The notes beneath the pieces are model-generated. The model did no database searches, had not been told where the DNA came from, and saw only the letters and a list, made by a program, of their open reading frames with translations. From JAVBOV01 sp031550205 (lineage in GTDB: Bacteria > Pseudomonadota > Alphaproteobacteria > RF32 > CAG-239), in the NCBI GenBank assembly GCA_031550205.1, contig JAVBOV010000015.1, positions 1 to 28,221 of the forward strand: 28,221 nt of DNA, written 5' to 3'. Position 1 is the first letter of the stretch; every line of letters starts with the position of its first letter. Of this stretch, positions 8,558 through 15,904 are shown one piece after another. A program made the position numbers and the translations under genes.

Positions 8558-10255
8558 AATATGAACTTTGAGCTGATGACAGATATGTTTGATGCCGCGC
8601 CAGAGCTGTGGTATTTTCTGGCGCTGGTTTTTGTTCTGCTTATTGCCGCCATAATTTATAATTTCCTCAAAATTTTGAGGTTGAAGCAAAAAAACTATTT
8701 CTTAAACCGCGACCGAGAAAGATATGCCGAAACGCTTTATGCCTCTAGAGACGGCTATTTTGCATTTGTTTACCCGGATGAAAAGGTTAATGACCCGAGA
8801 AAGAAAATCTTTGAGCGCTGCTCGCGCAGGCTGGCGGTTGTTTTGAACCTGAGCAACGGCACCAATTCTTCTTTTGAAGATATCTTAAAATGTTTTTATA
8901 AAGACGATGCCAAGAAGATTGTTAAATATGCCGAGCTTCTGATGGAAGAAGGTGTTTCTTTTGAAGAAACTTTCACTTTAAAAAACAACACTAAACAGGT
9001 GATGCTCTCCGCCTCAAGAATCAACGGAATTGACGGCAACGTTTATTGCGACATGATTTGGTTCAGAGACATTAGCTTTGAGGCAGATGCAATTGCGGTT
9101 TTGGAAAAGGAAAAACAGCAGATAAAACAGCAGATGATGCAATTGCAGGATTTGCTCGACGCCATGGATTTGCCGGTGTGGCTCAGAGACGATAAGGGAA
9201 AAATTGTTTTTGTGAACCGCAGGTATCTTGACTTTATTGACGCAAAAAATAAAAAAGAAGCCGTTGAACGCGGTGAAGAGATTTTAAATGTTAACGGAGA
9301 AAGCGTTTCCAAAAACCTGGCGTTTTTAGCATTAAAAGCCAATAAGCCGAAAACCCAAAAAGCCAACGTGGTTTTAAATGGCGAAAGGATTTCTTTTGAA
9401 GCGGCGGAGTTTCCTTTTTACGGCGAAGAAAATTTGGACAAGATTTATACGACCGGAGTTCTGATTGATGTTTCAGAGCTTGACTGTTTGAAAAGAAATT
9501 TGAAAACGCATCAAAATGCCCATTTGGAAATTTTAAGTTCTTTGGGAACCGCATTCGCTGTTTTTGACGCTCATAAAAAACTGGCATTTTACAACAAGGC
9601 TTTTCGAGAATTTTGGAAGTTGGAGGAAGTTTTTTTGGAAACCAAGCCCGCCTACAATTCCTTTTTGGAAGTGATACGCTCGAATCGGATGCTGCCGGAA
9701 GTTCCGGATTTTTCTCTTTATAAGCAGGAAGAAGAAAAAGAATTTGGAAACACTTTATCGGCCAAGGAAGATTTGATGCACCTTCCGGACGGCAAGACTT
9801 TCAGAAGGGTGAGACTGCCTCACCCGGCGGGAGGGATGATTTTTGCATTTGAAGATATTACCGACCGTTTGGCCGCCGCGCGGGCTTATAATTCTTTGCT
9901 GAATGTTAAAAACCAGATTCTGGATAATATTTTTGACGCGGTCTTGATTTTTACACCGCAGGGCAAGCTTGATTTTTATAATCGGGCTTATATTAAACTT
10001 TGGTCTGCGGAAGAATCTTTTTTAAAGAATCGGCCGAATATTTTGGAGGTTATAGAATCGCAGAAAAAGCTTTTTGGAAAAATAAAAAACTGGAAAGAAT
10101 TCAAGCAAGAGCTTTTGGAGTTTATAACGAATCGAGAATCGAAGGGATTTATTCTGCCGAGAAGCGATGAGACCAATATAGAGATTTTAACCTGTTCCTT
10201 ATCCGACGAATCGACAATGGTAACCTATCGGAGGGCCTTAAGCGATGAATCATGA
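8552..10255 (+). CDS. Membrane-anchored multi-PAS sensor protein lacking a kinase domain
   Basis: A protein of 567 residues from TTG 8552, or 564 from ATG 8561; the AAGGG upstream is 4 or 13 bases away respectively, so the start is uncertain. One membrane segment lies at about residues 18-42. A first PAS-like region (about 60-190), a coiled linker (LEKEKQQIKQQMMQLQDLL) and three further PAS-like domains follow. The second of these carries the typical alphaproteobacterial text HLPDGKTFRRVRLPHPAGG and FEDITDRLAAARAYNSLL. In known relatives (DivL-type and other PAS sensor kinases) a HisKA dimerisation helix and an ATPase domain come next. Here the protein stops at VTYRRALSDES, exactly at the end of the last PAS. 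No H-box, N-box or G-box is present, nor is one found in another frame downstream. It may sense and signal through partners only. Confidence 0.8.
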   Translation: MQNMNFELMTDMFDAAPELWYFLALVFVLLIAAIIYNFLKILRLKQKNYFLNRDRERYAETLYASRDGYFAFVYPDEKVNDPRKKIFERCSRRLAVVLNLSNGTNSSFEDILKCFYKDDAKKIVKYAELLMEEGVSFEETFTLKNNTKQVMLSASRINGIDGNVYCDMIWFRDISFEADAIAVLEKEKQQIKQQMMQLQDLLDAMDLPVWLRDDKGKIVFVNRRYLDFIDAKNKKEAVERGEEILNVNGESVSKNLAFLALKANKPKTQKANVVLNGERISFEAAEFPFYGEENLDKIYTTGVLIDVSELDCLKRNLKTHQNAHLEILSSLGTAFAVFDAHKKLAFYNKAFREFWKLEEVFLETKPAYNSFLEVIRSNRMLPEVPDFSLYKQEEEKEFGNTLSAKEDLMHLPDGKTFRRVRLPHPAGGMIFAFEDITDRLAAARAYNSLLNVKNQILDNIFDAVLIFTPQGKLDFYNRAYIKLWSAEESFLKNRPNILEVIESQKKLFGKIKNWKEFKQELLEFITNRESKGFILPRSDETNIEILTCSLSDESTMVTYRRALSDES

Positions 10256-11051
10256 AGATGAAGACTTGGAAACAAACATTTCCTGGAAGATGAAAAAAAG
10301 CAGCGGCGAAACCGATGAGAGAGTTACGCTGAAAGTTGATATAAAAAAAGCCGTTAAGTATGATGCCAAGAAAAAAAATAATCCGCAAAGAAGCAGTTTT
10401 TCAAATATTTCAGACATGCCTTCCGGGCTTAAAAAAATCAGAAAAAAAATTAAAGACGCTTTTGATGACGAAGATGATGAAGATGAAAACGATTTTCAGA
10501 TTACGGGCGATGCAGGCTCTTTGTTAAACGCCCTCAGCGAAGAAGAAAAAAGAGTTTTGCAGCAAAAAGAAAACTTTAAGCAGGCTAATATGCTTAAAGA
10601 AGCCGGAAAAATGGGCGCGGCGCAGGCTGTTAAAAATTCTATTGCCGCTCCCGCAAAAGCATCCATTAAAAACATGCAGGCCATGGGAATTTCCAACCAG
10701 GAAATTTTGGAAGCAACCTTGAGCAAAGAAGAAATTAAGTTTGTTAAGGGCAGAGGAAAAAAACTCTCCGACCGCGAACTTATTTCTTTTTTGAGAGGAA
10801 TTAAAAAAGTTAAAAGCATGGCGGGATTTGATGCAATTGAGGGGTTGAAGGTTAAGGAACTGGTGGAAGCCGGCACGGAAAAAGAAGAAGACAGAATCGC
10901 AAAATTGATATTGGAGAAATCAGGCCGGAGAAGCAAAAAGAAAAAACTGCTGATTGCCAAGAAAATGGAAAAAAACAAAGCTTTGCAAAAACACGTTTTG
11001 CAGAGATTAAGAGATGACAGGCAAAGACAAAATGTGAAAGGAAGAAGTTAG
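10245..11051 (+). CDS. Highly charged cytoplasmic protein of unknown function
   Basis: A protein of 268 residues, starting inside the end of the PAS gene (11-base overlap) with a good GGAGGG nine bases upstream, so translation is probably coupled. The sequence has no membrane segment or signal peptide. Residues 1-60 are polar and lysine-rich. About residues 72-84 form an acidic run (DDEDDEDEND). The middle is alanine-rich and helical (AAQAVKNSIAAPAKASIKNM). About residues 165-190 (GRGKKLSDRELISFLRGIKKV) could be a small helical binding domain. The C-terminus is very basic (RRSKKKKLLIAKKMEKNKA) and could bind nucleic acid or acidic proteins. I do not recognise the family. The tight linkage to the kinase-less PAS sensor makes it a candidate output partner; that is inference. 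Confidence 0.75.
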   Translation: MNHEDEDLETNISWKMKKSSGETDERVTLKVDIKKAVKYDAKKKNNPQRSSFSNISDMPSGLKKIRKKIKDAFDDEDDEDENDFQITGDAGSLLNALSEEEKRVLQQKENFKQANMLKEAGKMGAAQAVKNSIAAPAKASIKNMQAMGISNQEILEATLSKEEIKFVKGRGKKLSDRELISFLRGIKKVKSMAGFDAIEGLKVKELVEAGTEKEEDRIAKLILEKSGRRSKKKKLLIAKKMEKNKALQKHVLQRLRDDRQRQNVKGRS

Positions 11052-11578
11052 CTTAGTTTTTCCAGCATTAATTTATAGGCAACGGAAATCTGCTTGAACT
11101 TTTCTTCCATGGCTTTATCACCGCCGTTAACATCTGGGTGATATTTTTTGGAGAGCTTTTTATATTGGCTCTTTAATTTTTTTAAATCCAAAGAATCCGG
11201 TTCGAGCTCCAAAACCTTTAACGCATCTTTTTCCTCTCTTGAAAAATAGGTTTTCTCCGCCAGAAAATAATCGTTGGCATATTCGTCAAAAAAACCGGTG
11301 GAATCCTTAAAGCGAAAGCCGGTTTTATATTTAACCTTGGACTTGAAGCGCTTGAAGCTGTTTTCCAGCTCCTCTTCGGGAATGTTGCCGTCATAATAGT
11401 TCCACTTGGCGTTATATTCCTGCACATGCTTTAAGCAAAACCAATAATACTCCTTAAGATTTTTGTCTTTAGGAGCGCGGTATTCGCCTTTGTTCGGGCA
11501 GCCTTCATGGTCGCACTGGCGGATGCCCTGATCTTTTTGCGGCGCAAAATATTTTCCCGGTTTTCTGAGTTTTTTCAT
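11048..11578 (-). CDS. J-domain (DnaJ-like) co-chaperone
   Basis: A protein of 176 residues. The C-terminal 60 residues or so are a J domain with the essential HPD tripeptide at 147-149 (KYHPDVNGGD), which stimulates the ATPase of DnaK-type Hsp70. The N-terminal part has a possible metal-binding cluster, CDHEGC at 22-27 and CLKH at 48-51, and tryptophan- and tyrosine-rich text (KWNYYDG). There is no Gly/Phe-rich linker or canonical DnaJ zinc finger, so this is a type III (specialised) J protein that probably directs Hsp70 to a particular client. The stop overlaps the end of the convergent charged protein by four bases. It lies 14 bases downstream of the small tail-anchored gene, in one transcript. 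Confidence 0.85.
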   Translation of the reverse strand: MKKLRKPGKYFAPQKDQGIRQCDHEGCPNKGEYRAPKDKNLKEYYWFCLKHVQEYNAKWNYYDGNIPEEELENSFKRFKSKVKYKTGFRFKDSTGFFDEYANDYFLAEKTYFSREEKDALKVLELEPDSLDLKKLKSQYKKLSKKYHPDVNGGDKAMEEKFKQISVAYKLMLEKLS

Positions 11579-11592
11579 TGTCTCTTTCTTTT

Positions 11593-11832
11593 TTAAAGAA
11601 ATAAGTATAAGGCAATTGCAAGCAGAATTAAAGCGCTAAGATACAGAGAACCGCTTTTTTTGAAACGCGGGTCTTTTTTATGGCGCTTAACATCCAAAAA
11701 ATGGGCATAATGTTCCGGCCGCACCTCAGAACGTTCTTTTATCATGGATATATTGAAGCCGGCTTTTTGCAGATTTTTTTTAAAAGAATCTGCTTGGAGG
11801 TGAGAAATGTCTAACTTTTTATTTTCTTTCAT
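11593..11832 (-). CDS. Small tail-anchored membrane protein, unknown function
   Basis: A protein of 79 residues starting MKENKKLDISHLQADSF at ATG 11832; the longer upstream frame has no coding character and overlaps the start of mutM, so I reject it. The first 60 residues are hydrophilic and basic. The last 18 (SLYLSALILLAIALYLFL) are a single hydrophobic helix ending at the C-terminus, the layout of a tail-anchored protein facing the cytoplasm. It precedes the J-domain gene by 14 bases on the same strand, so it could be a membrane receptor or client for that chaperone; this is inference. No homologue is recognised. Confidence 0.65.
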   Translation of the reverse strand: MKENKKLDISHLQADSFKKNLQKAGFNISMIKERSEVRPEHYAHFLDVKRHKKDPRFKKSGSLYLSALILLAIALYLFL

Positions 11833-11859
11833 ATATAATCTTTTTAAAAGGAGAAGGTT

Positions 11860-12699
11860 ATGCCGGAGCTGCCAGAAGTTGAAACAATTACAAACGCTCT
11901 TAAAGCCGCCGTGCTTGGGCAAAAGATTTTGGGAGCACAGGTCTTTTGCAGAAAGTTTAGAGTGATTATACCAGATGATTTTGAAAATAAAATTAAAAAC
12001 GCAAGAATCGTCAATATAAAAAGAATCGCCAAATATATTTGGATTGAACTTGATAACTCTCAGAGCATTTTGTGGCATTTGGGGATGAGCGGCAAAATAA
12101 AAATTTGCGAATCGAAAGATGTTTTGAGAGAAAAACACGACCATGCGGTGATTATGACCGAGGGCTGCACGCTGGTGTATAATGATGCGCGGCGGTTTGG
12201 CATGATTACAACCATGAAAACTTCCGAAGTGTTGAAAAGCGCTTTTTTTTCTAAAATCGGAATTGATCCTTTTGATAAAAAATTTGCCGGCAGATATTTA
12301 AAAGAAAAGCTGGCGGCAAAATCAATTGCAATTAAAGTTGCGCTTTTGGATCAGAGCATTGTGAACGGAATTGGAAACATATATGCCTCAGAGGCTTTGT
12401 TTGAGGCGCGGATTTTACCAACAAGAGCAGCAAACTCTTTGTCTTTGAAAGAATATGACGCTTTAAGAGAATCGATTATCAGGGTTTTGGAAAAAGCAAT
12501 TGAAGCCGGGGGCTCCACCCTGCGCGATTATAAAAAACCCGACGGAAGCATGGGGTATTTTCAAAATATGCATTGCGTTTATAATAAAACAGGTCAACAA
12601 TGCAGAGACTGCAGGTGTGACATTAAAAAAACCGGCGGCATAAAAAAGATTGTTCAAGCAGGGCGTTCTACCTTTTATTGTCCGGTGTTGCAAAAGTGA
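11860..12699 (+). CDS. mutM: Formamidopyrimidine-DNA glycosylase (8-oxoguanine repair)
   Basis: A protein of 279 residues starting PELPEVETI after Met, so the catalytic Pro2 and Glu3 are present, and Lys58 sits in the beta-hairpin position (KRIAKYIWIE). The enzyme removes 8-oxoguanine and formamidopyrimidines and cuts the strand by beta/delta-elimination. The helix-two-turn-helix (DQSIVNGIGNIYASEALF) and C-terminal zinc finger are recognisable. The finger is odd: Cys248, Cys251 and Cys274 are present, but the fourth ligand is Leu277 (YCPVLQK), and the central loop is longer than usual. Removing one T of the pair at 12688-12689 would give CPVC and a stop at 12704-12706, so a one-base insertion or sequence error is possible. 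A strong AGGAG precedes the ATG. Confidence 0.93.
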   Translation: MPELPEVETITNALKAAVLGQKILGAQVFCRKFRVIIPDDFENKIKNARIVNIKRIAKYIWIELDNSQSILWHLGMSGKIKICESKDVLREKHDHAVIMTEGCTLVYNDARRFGMITTMKTSEVLKSAFFSKIGIDPFDKKFAGRYLKEKLAAKSIAIKVALLDQSIVNGIGNIYASEALFEARILPTRAANSLSLKEYDALRESIIRVLEKAIEAGGSTLRDYKKPDGSMGYFQNMHCVYNKTGQQCRDCRCDIKKTGGIKKIVQAGRSTFYCPVLQK

Positions 12700-12707
12700 G
12701 TTTTAAT

Positions 12708-13082
12708 ATGAAAAACTTTAAAATCTTTCTAAGCGCTTTGCTCTTATTGCTGGGATATTCTCTCGGCGCAAACGCCGTCAGCTTTATTGAGGGCCTTGAA
12801 GATATTCCGATTATGGACGACATGCGCCAGGTTCAAGACGACAGCATTGCTTTCGGAAACGAGGAATCGCGTTTGGTTGAAGTTTATTTGGAAGGCAACG
12901 ATTTGGAGTTTGGTTCGGTTGCAAAATTTTATGCCGACACTTTGCCGCAAATGGGCTGGAAAAGACAGCCCGACGCTTATGAAAACAGTCTCGTTTTTTT
13001 CCGAGACGGCGAGCAAATTGAAGTTGCCAAAGAAGGAGAAAAGCCCCTTTTGGTGAGAATTACGGTAAAAAGCCGCAATTAG
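12708..13082 (+). CDS. Small secreted (periplasmic) protein of unknown function
   Basis: A protein of 124 residues. The start at ATG 12708 gives a classical signal peptide (KNFKIFLSALLLLLG, cleavage after ANA). The mature protein, about 100 residues, is acidic at first (EGLEDIPIMDDMRQVQDD) and then has an alternating beta/alpha pattern (VEVYLEGNDLEFGSVAKFYADTLPQMGW). There are no catalytic motifs or cysteines, and no lipobox. It follows mutM by nine bases and should be co-transcribed with it; the rpsT promoter lies just downstream. I do not recognise a characterised family. Confidence 0.8.
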   Translation: MKNFKIFLSALLLLLGYSLGANAVSFIEGLEDIPIMDDMRQVQDDSIAFGNEESRLVEVYLEGNDLEFGSVAKFYADTLPQMGWKRQPDAYENSLVFFRDGEQIEVAKEGEKPLLVRITVKSRN

Positions 13083-13114
13083 CCGCGTTTTGAGCTTTTT
13101 TTTGAAAAAATCCC

Positions 13115-13142
13115 TTGACTTAAACAGGTTCTGGTTTATAAA
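13115..13142 (+). promoter_or_regulatory. Putative sigma70 promoter for rpsT
   Basis: TTGACT at 13115-13120, a 16-base spacer and TATAAA at 13137-13142, about 50 bases upstream of the rpsT ATG. It matches the vegetative consensus well (five of six in each box) and is suitably strong for a ribosomal protein gene. Confidence 0.7.
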
Positions 13143-13192
13143 AGCAGTCACAAAATGAGTCTTAACCAAAATTTTAAGTAGGATACAAGGAT

Positions 13193-13453
13193 ATGGCCAA
13201 TCATAAATCGGCAAAAACCAGAATTAAAAGAAACAATAAAAAAGGCGTTATTAACGCCGCCCGCAGAAGCCGCGTTCGCACCTTTGTAAAAAAAGTTGAC
13301 GCCGCCATTGCCCAAAACAACAAAGAGCTGGCTCAAGAAACTTTTAAAGTTGCAGAATCCGAATTAATGAGAGCTGCACGCAAAGGCGTTATAGAGTCCA
13401 ACAAAGCATCAAGAACGGTTTCTCGTCTGTCTAAAAAAATTAAAGCGTTGTAA
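13193..13453 (+). CDS. rpsT: 30S ribosomal protein S20
   Basis: A protein of 86 residues, the usual length, starting MANHKSAKTRIKRNNKK. It is highly basic and alanine-rich with the three-helix pattern of S20, and ends SRLSKKIKAL. It binds 16S rRNA and helps early 30S assembly. A GTAGGATACAAGG Shine-Dalgarno region precedes the ATG. It is a single-gene transcript, with its own promoter upstream and a strong hairpin terminator 26 bases after the stop. rpsT directly before dnaA is a common alphaproteobacterial arrangement. Confidence 0.97.
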   Translation: MANHKSAKTRIKRNNKKGVINAARRSRVRTFVKKVDAAIAQNNKELAQETFKVAESELMRAARKGVIESNKASRTVSRLSKKIKAL

Positions 13454-13479
13454 TTTAATTTACACACACTTTTTGATTG

Positions 13480-13535
13480 CACAAACCATTGAATTTTCCT
13501 AGAGACTTAGGGGAATTTTTGGTTTGTGTTTTTTT
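13480..13535 (+). terminator. Rho-independent terminator of rpsT
   Basis: The arms CACAAACCA (13480-13488) and TGGTTTGTG (13520-13528) are perfectly complementary. Inside them AATTTTCCTA (13492-13501) pairs with TAGGGGAATT (13508-13517) using two G-U pairs. A run of seven T residues follows immediately. Confidence 0.88.
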
Positions 13536-14292
13536 ATGCAAATAAAGCTATTCCGAGCGACTCTGCATAAAACAAGTGTCAAGACAAATAATTGCAAAGT
13601 TAGGTAAATGTTCTGTTGTAATTGTTTTTTTGGGGGGATAACATCCAAGCAAATTTAAGAAAATTATTTTTTATAATTATGTTAAAAAAACTTTTGGACT
13701 TTTAAAAACTGTCTTTGAGATAACCAGAAAAATTTATGGTTTTTACATCTGCCGACCGCTGATTGCAGCCCGTCTGTTTTTGATGAAAATTTACCGGGGC
13801 AAAATTTTTGATATTTGATTTTGTCTTGCCGAATGTTTTTATCAAAGGGCTTCTAAACGTGTCGACGGCTTTTTACCATAGATTGCATTTTAAACTGGTT
13901 AATGTAGCAAACAGTGATTATCTAGAAAGATAACAAAAGATGGAAATTTGCGAGTGCTTGACTTTTTATTAGGGAGATAAAACCTTAAGCAATGCGCAGG
14001 TTAAGAGAGTGAGATTTAAACAGCAATTTTCTTATGCTGTTGGAATTTGCGGCGATACGGAGTTTTAATCCGTGTAAGTGTAAGTTAAAGAATCTGAGCT
14101 TCTTGGAATTCCTTTAGGTTTTTTGACCTTTTCTGTGAAGGCGGAATCGGAATTGGCGGCACCGTTTGTTAATAACGGGTACCGGTTCAAAAATAAGCAC
14201 TGCTTATATTTGCCGGAGCGGTTTGTTTTTCGATTTATGATACTTCAACAATGAAAATCATGAGTTTAAACATTGGATAGAGGGAAAAAAAT
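13536..14292. other. Long non-coding region between rpsT terminator and dnaA; candidate origin/dnaA leader
   Basis: About 750 bases with no convincing gene. It contains an AT-rich tract (about 13655-13700) and near-matches (8 of 9) to the DnaA box TTATNCACA at 13534-13542 and 13562-13570 (reverse strand), with another at 13460-13468 in the rpsT 3' region. There are several hairpins: TTATCT/AGATAA (13918-13933), AACAGCA/TGCTGTT (14019-14041) and ACGGA/TCCGT (14057-14073). Three GANTC sites occur, at 13559, 14090 and 14144. No tmRNA, RNase P or SRP RNA signature was recognised. It could hold the replication origin, a long regulated dnaA leader, or an unknown RNA; none is proven. Confidence 0.45.
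14193..14207. promoter_or_regulatory. Palindromic operator-like site upstream of dnaA
   Basis: ATAAGCA and TGCTTAT form a perfect 7-base inverted repeat around a single C. The short spacing prevents a stable RNA hairpin, so a dimeric DNA-binding protein is the more likely reader. It lies 86 bases upstream of the dnaA start. Confidence 0.35.
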
Positions 14293-15741
14293 ATGGTGAA
14301 AGAATCAGCTGATAATAATTTTTCAGTGCAGGATCAATGGGGACAAATTTGTAACCAGTTAAAAAACGAAGTTGGCGAGACAGCATATGAAAGCTGGCTT
14401 AAACCGCTGACTCCGGCTTCTTTTAATGACGGCATTATGAATATCTGCGTGCCGACCAGATTTATGAGAAATTGGGTGATTACTCACTACAGCGACAGAA
14501 TCCATAAAATTTGGGAGAAAAAGAATCCCTCAATTAAAACCGTTAACTTTGTGGTGCAGGCGGTTAATGAAGAAACTCCCAGTTTATATTCTCCTTCCTG
14601 CCGTTCTTTTTTGAAAAAAATATCTTCAAGCCCTGCTCCTTCCAATGTTTATCAATCCGGACTCAATTCCATTCTCAATACTTCCGCCGAAGTTGCACCT
14701 CAAAGCGAGCAGTCTTTGTCCGTGCCGTTGAACCCGCAATTTACTTTTGATAATTTTGTGGTGGGCAAGACCAACGAATTTGCCTATGCCGCCGCCAAAA
14801 AAGTTGCAGAATCGAGAAACGTTTCCTTTAACCCGCTTTTCTTATATTCCGGCGTTGGTTTGGGCAAGACTCACCTGATGCACGCCATTGCCTGGCAGAT
14901 TAAAAAACAAGACCCGAGCCGCAATATCGTTTATTTATCGGCTGAGAAATTTATGTATAAGTTTGTGCGCGCGCTGCGTTACAAAGACACCACCGCTTTT
15001 AAGGAACAGTTCCGCTCGGTTGATGTTTTGATGGTGGACGACGTGCAGTTTATGGGCGGCAAAGACACCACTCAGGAAGAATTTTTCTATACCTTTAATT
15101 CTTTGATTGAAGAAGGCAGGCAGATTATTATTTCTGCAGATAAATCTCCGGCAGACCTGGAAGGCATTGAAGCCCGCTTGAAGTCTCGCTTGGGATGCGG
15201 CCTGGTGGCAGACATTCACCCGACTGATTTTGACTTGAGAATCGGCATTTTGGAAAACAAAGCCCGCCAGTTGGGAATCGATTTGCCGAGCAGAGTTTCA
15301 GAATTTTTGGCGCAGAAAATTACATCTAACATTCGCGAGCTTGAAGGCGCTTTGCGAAGAGTTATTGCTCACTCTCAGCTGCTGTCTGAAGGCAAAGAAA
15401 TTTCTTTGGAAATGACACAAGATGTTTTGAAAGATATGCTGCGTTCTTTTGACAAGCGCACCACCATTGACGAGATTCAAAAGAAAGTGGCCGAGCATTT
15501 TAATATCTCCGTAAAAGAGATGCAGTCTTCACGCCGTGCCCGCACTGTGGCCAGACCGCGCCAGATTGCTATGTATTTAGCCAAGCAGCTGACTTCTCGT
15601 TCGCTTCCGGAAATCGGCCGCAAGTTTGACCGCGACCACACCACTGTTATGCACGCCGTGCGCAAGGTTGAAGAACTGATTGTTGAAGATTCTTCTTTGG
15701 CTGAAAACGTTGACGCTTTAAGAAGAGGATTGGAAAGCTGA
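14293..15741 (+). CDS. dnaA: Chromosomal replication initiator protein DnaA
   Basis: A protein of 482 residues with all four domains. Domain I (about 10-90) includes WGQICNQLKNEVGETAYESWLKPL. Domain II is a short Ser/Pro-rich linker. Domain III is the AAA+ ATPase starting near NPQFTFDNFVVGKTNEFAYAAA, with Walker A GVGLGKTH at 187-194 and Walker B VLMVDDVQF. Domain IV carries the DnaA-box signature (RKFDRDHTTVMHAVRKVEE). DnaA-ATP melts the origin and acts as a transcription regulator. GAGGG precedes the ATG at good spacing. The 5' untranslated region appears long. A bidirectional terminator follows the stop. Confidence 0.98.
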   Translation: MVKESADNNFSVQDQWGQICNQLKNEVGETAYESWLKPLTPASFNDGIMNICVPTRFMRNWVITHYSDRIHKIWEKKNPSIKTVNFVVQAVNEETPSLYSPSCRSFLKKISSSPAPSNVYQSGLNSILNTSAEVAPQSEQSLSVPLNPQFTFDNFVVGKTNEFAYAAAKKVAESRNVSFNPLFLYSGVGLGKTHLMHAIAWQIKKQDPSRNIVYLSAEKFMYKFVRALRYKDTTAFKEQFRSVDVLMVDDVQFMGGKDTTQEEFFYTFNSLIEEGRQIIISADKSPADLEGIEARLKSRLGCGLVADIHPTDFDLRIGILENKARQLGIDLPSRVSEFLAQKITSNIRELEGALRRVIAHSQLLSEGKEISLEMTQDVLKDMLRSFDKRTTIDEIQKKVAEHFNISVKEMQSSRRARTVARPRQIAMYLAKQLTSRSLPEIGRKFDRDHTTVMHAVRKVEELIVEDSSLAENVDALRRGLES

Positions 15742-15764
15742 TAATATCAGGTTTTCCCTTACAA

Positions 15765-15801
15765 AACAAAAAACTGCTCCAGAACGGGGCAGTTTTTTGT
15801 T
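15765..15801. terminator. Bidirectional terminator between dnaA and the Ham1-type gene
   Basis: The arms AACAAAAAACTGCTCC (15765-15780) and GGGGCAGTTTTTTGTT (15786-15801) pair over 16 bases with one G-T mismatch around the loop AGAAC. A-rich and T-rich outer flanks give a U tract on both strands, suiting the convergent genes on either side. Confidence 0.88.
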
Positions 15802-15810
15802 GATACGGAT

Positions 15811-15878
15811 GAGATTGCCGCGTCGAGCTTCCTCCTTCGCTAAAGCTACGGCGGACAGGTCGCGCTCCTCGCATTAAT
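15811..15878. repeat. Dispersed intergenic repeat, copy B, interrupted by a second repeat
   Basis: It starts GAGATTGCCGCGTCG and ends CGCTCCTCGCATTAATG, the two ends of the repeat seen as copies A and C. Between them sit about 34 unrelated bases (15826-15859, AGCTTCCTCCTTCGC through GGCGGACAGG). TCG occurs on both sides of the inserted block, consistent with a 3-base target duplication. It lies between the dnaA terminator and the convergent Ham1-type gene. Confidence 0.7.
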
Positions 15879-15904
15879 GTTTTTCTATTCATTCGAACAT
15901 TTTT

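Noticed and set aside
8510..8689. N-terminal extension of TsaB
   Set aside because: The extra 60 residues have no family similarity and run back over the start of the divergent PAS gene.
11833..12144. Longer version of the small tail-anchored protein
   Set aside because: The upstream part is antisense to mutM and has no coding character.
13608..13658. A 16-codon reading frame starting MFCCNCFF as a leader peptide
   Set aside because: It is too short and has only a weak Shine-Dalgarno; there is no attenuator-like structure or amino-acid gene downstream.
13454..14292. tmRNA, RNase P RNA or SRP RNA in the long gap
   Set aside because: I looked for their conserved ends and loops and saw none.
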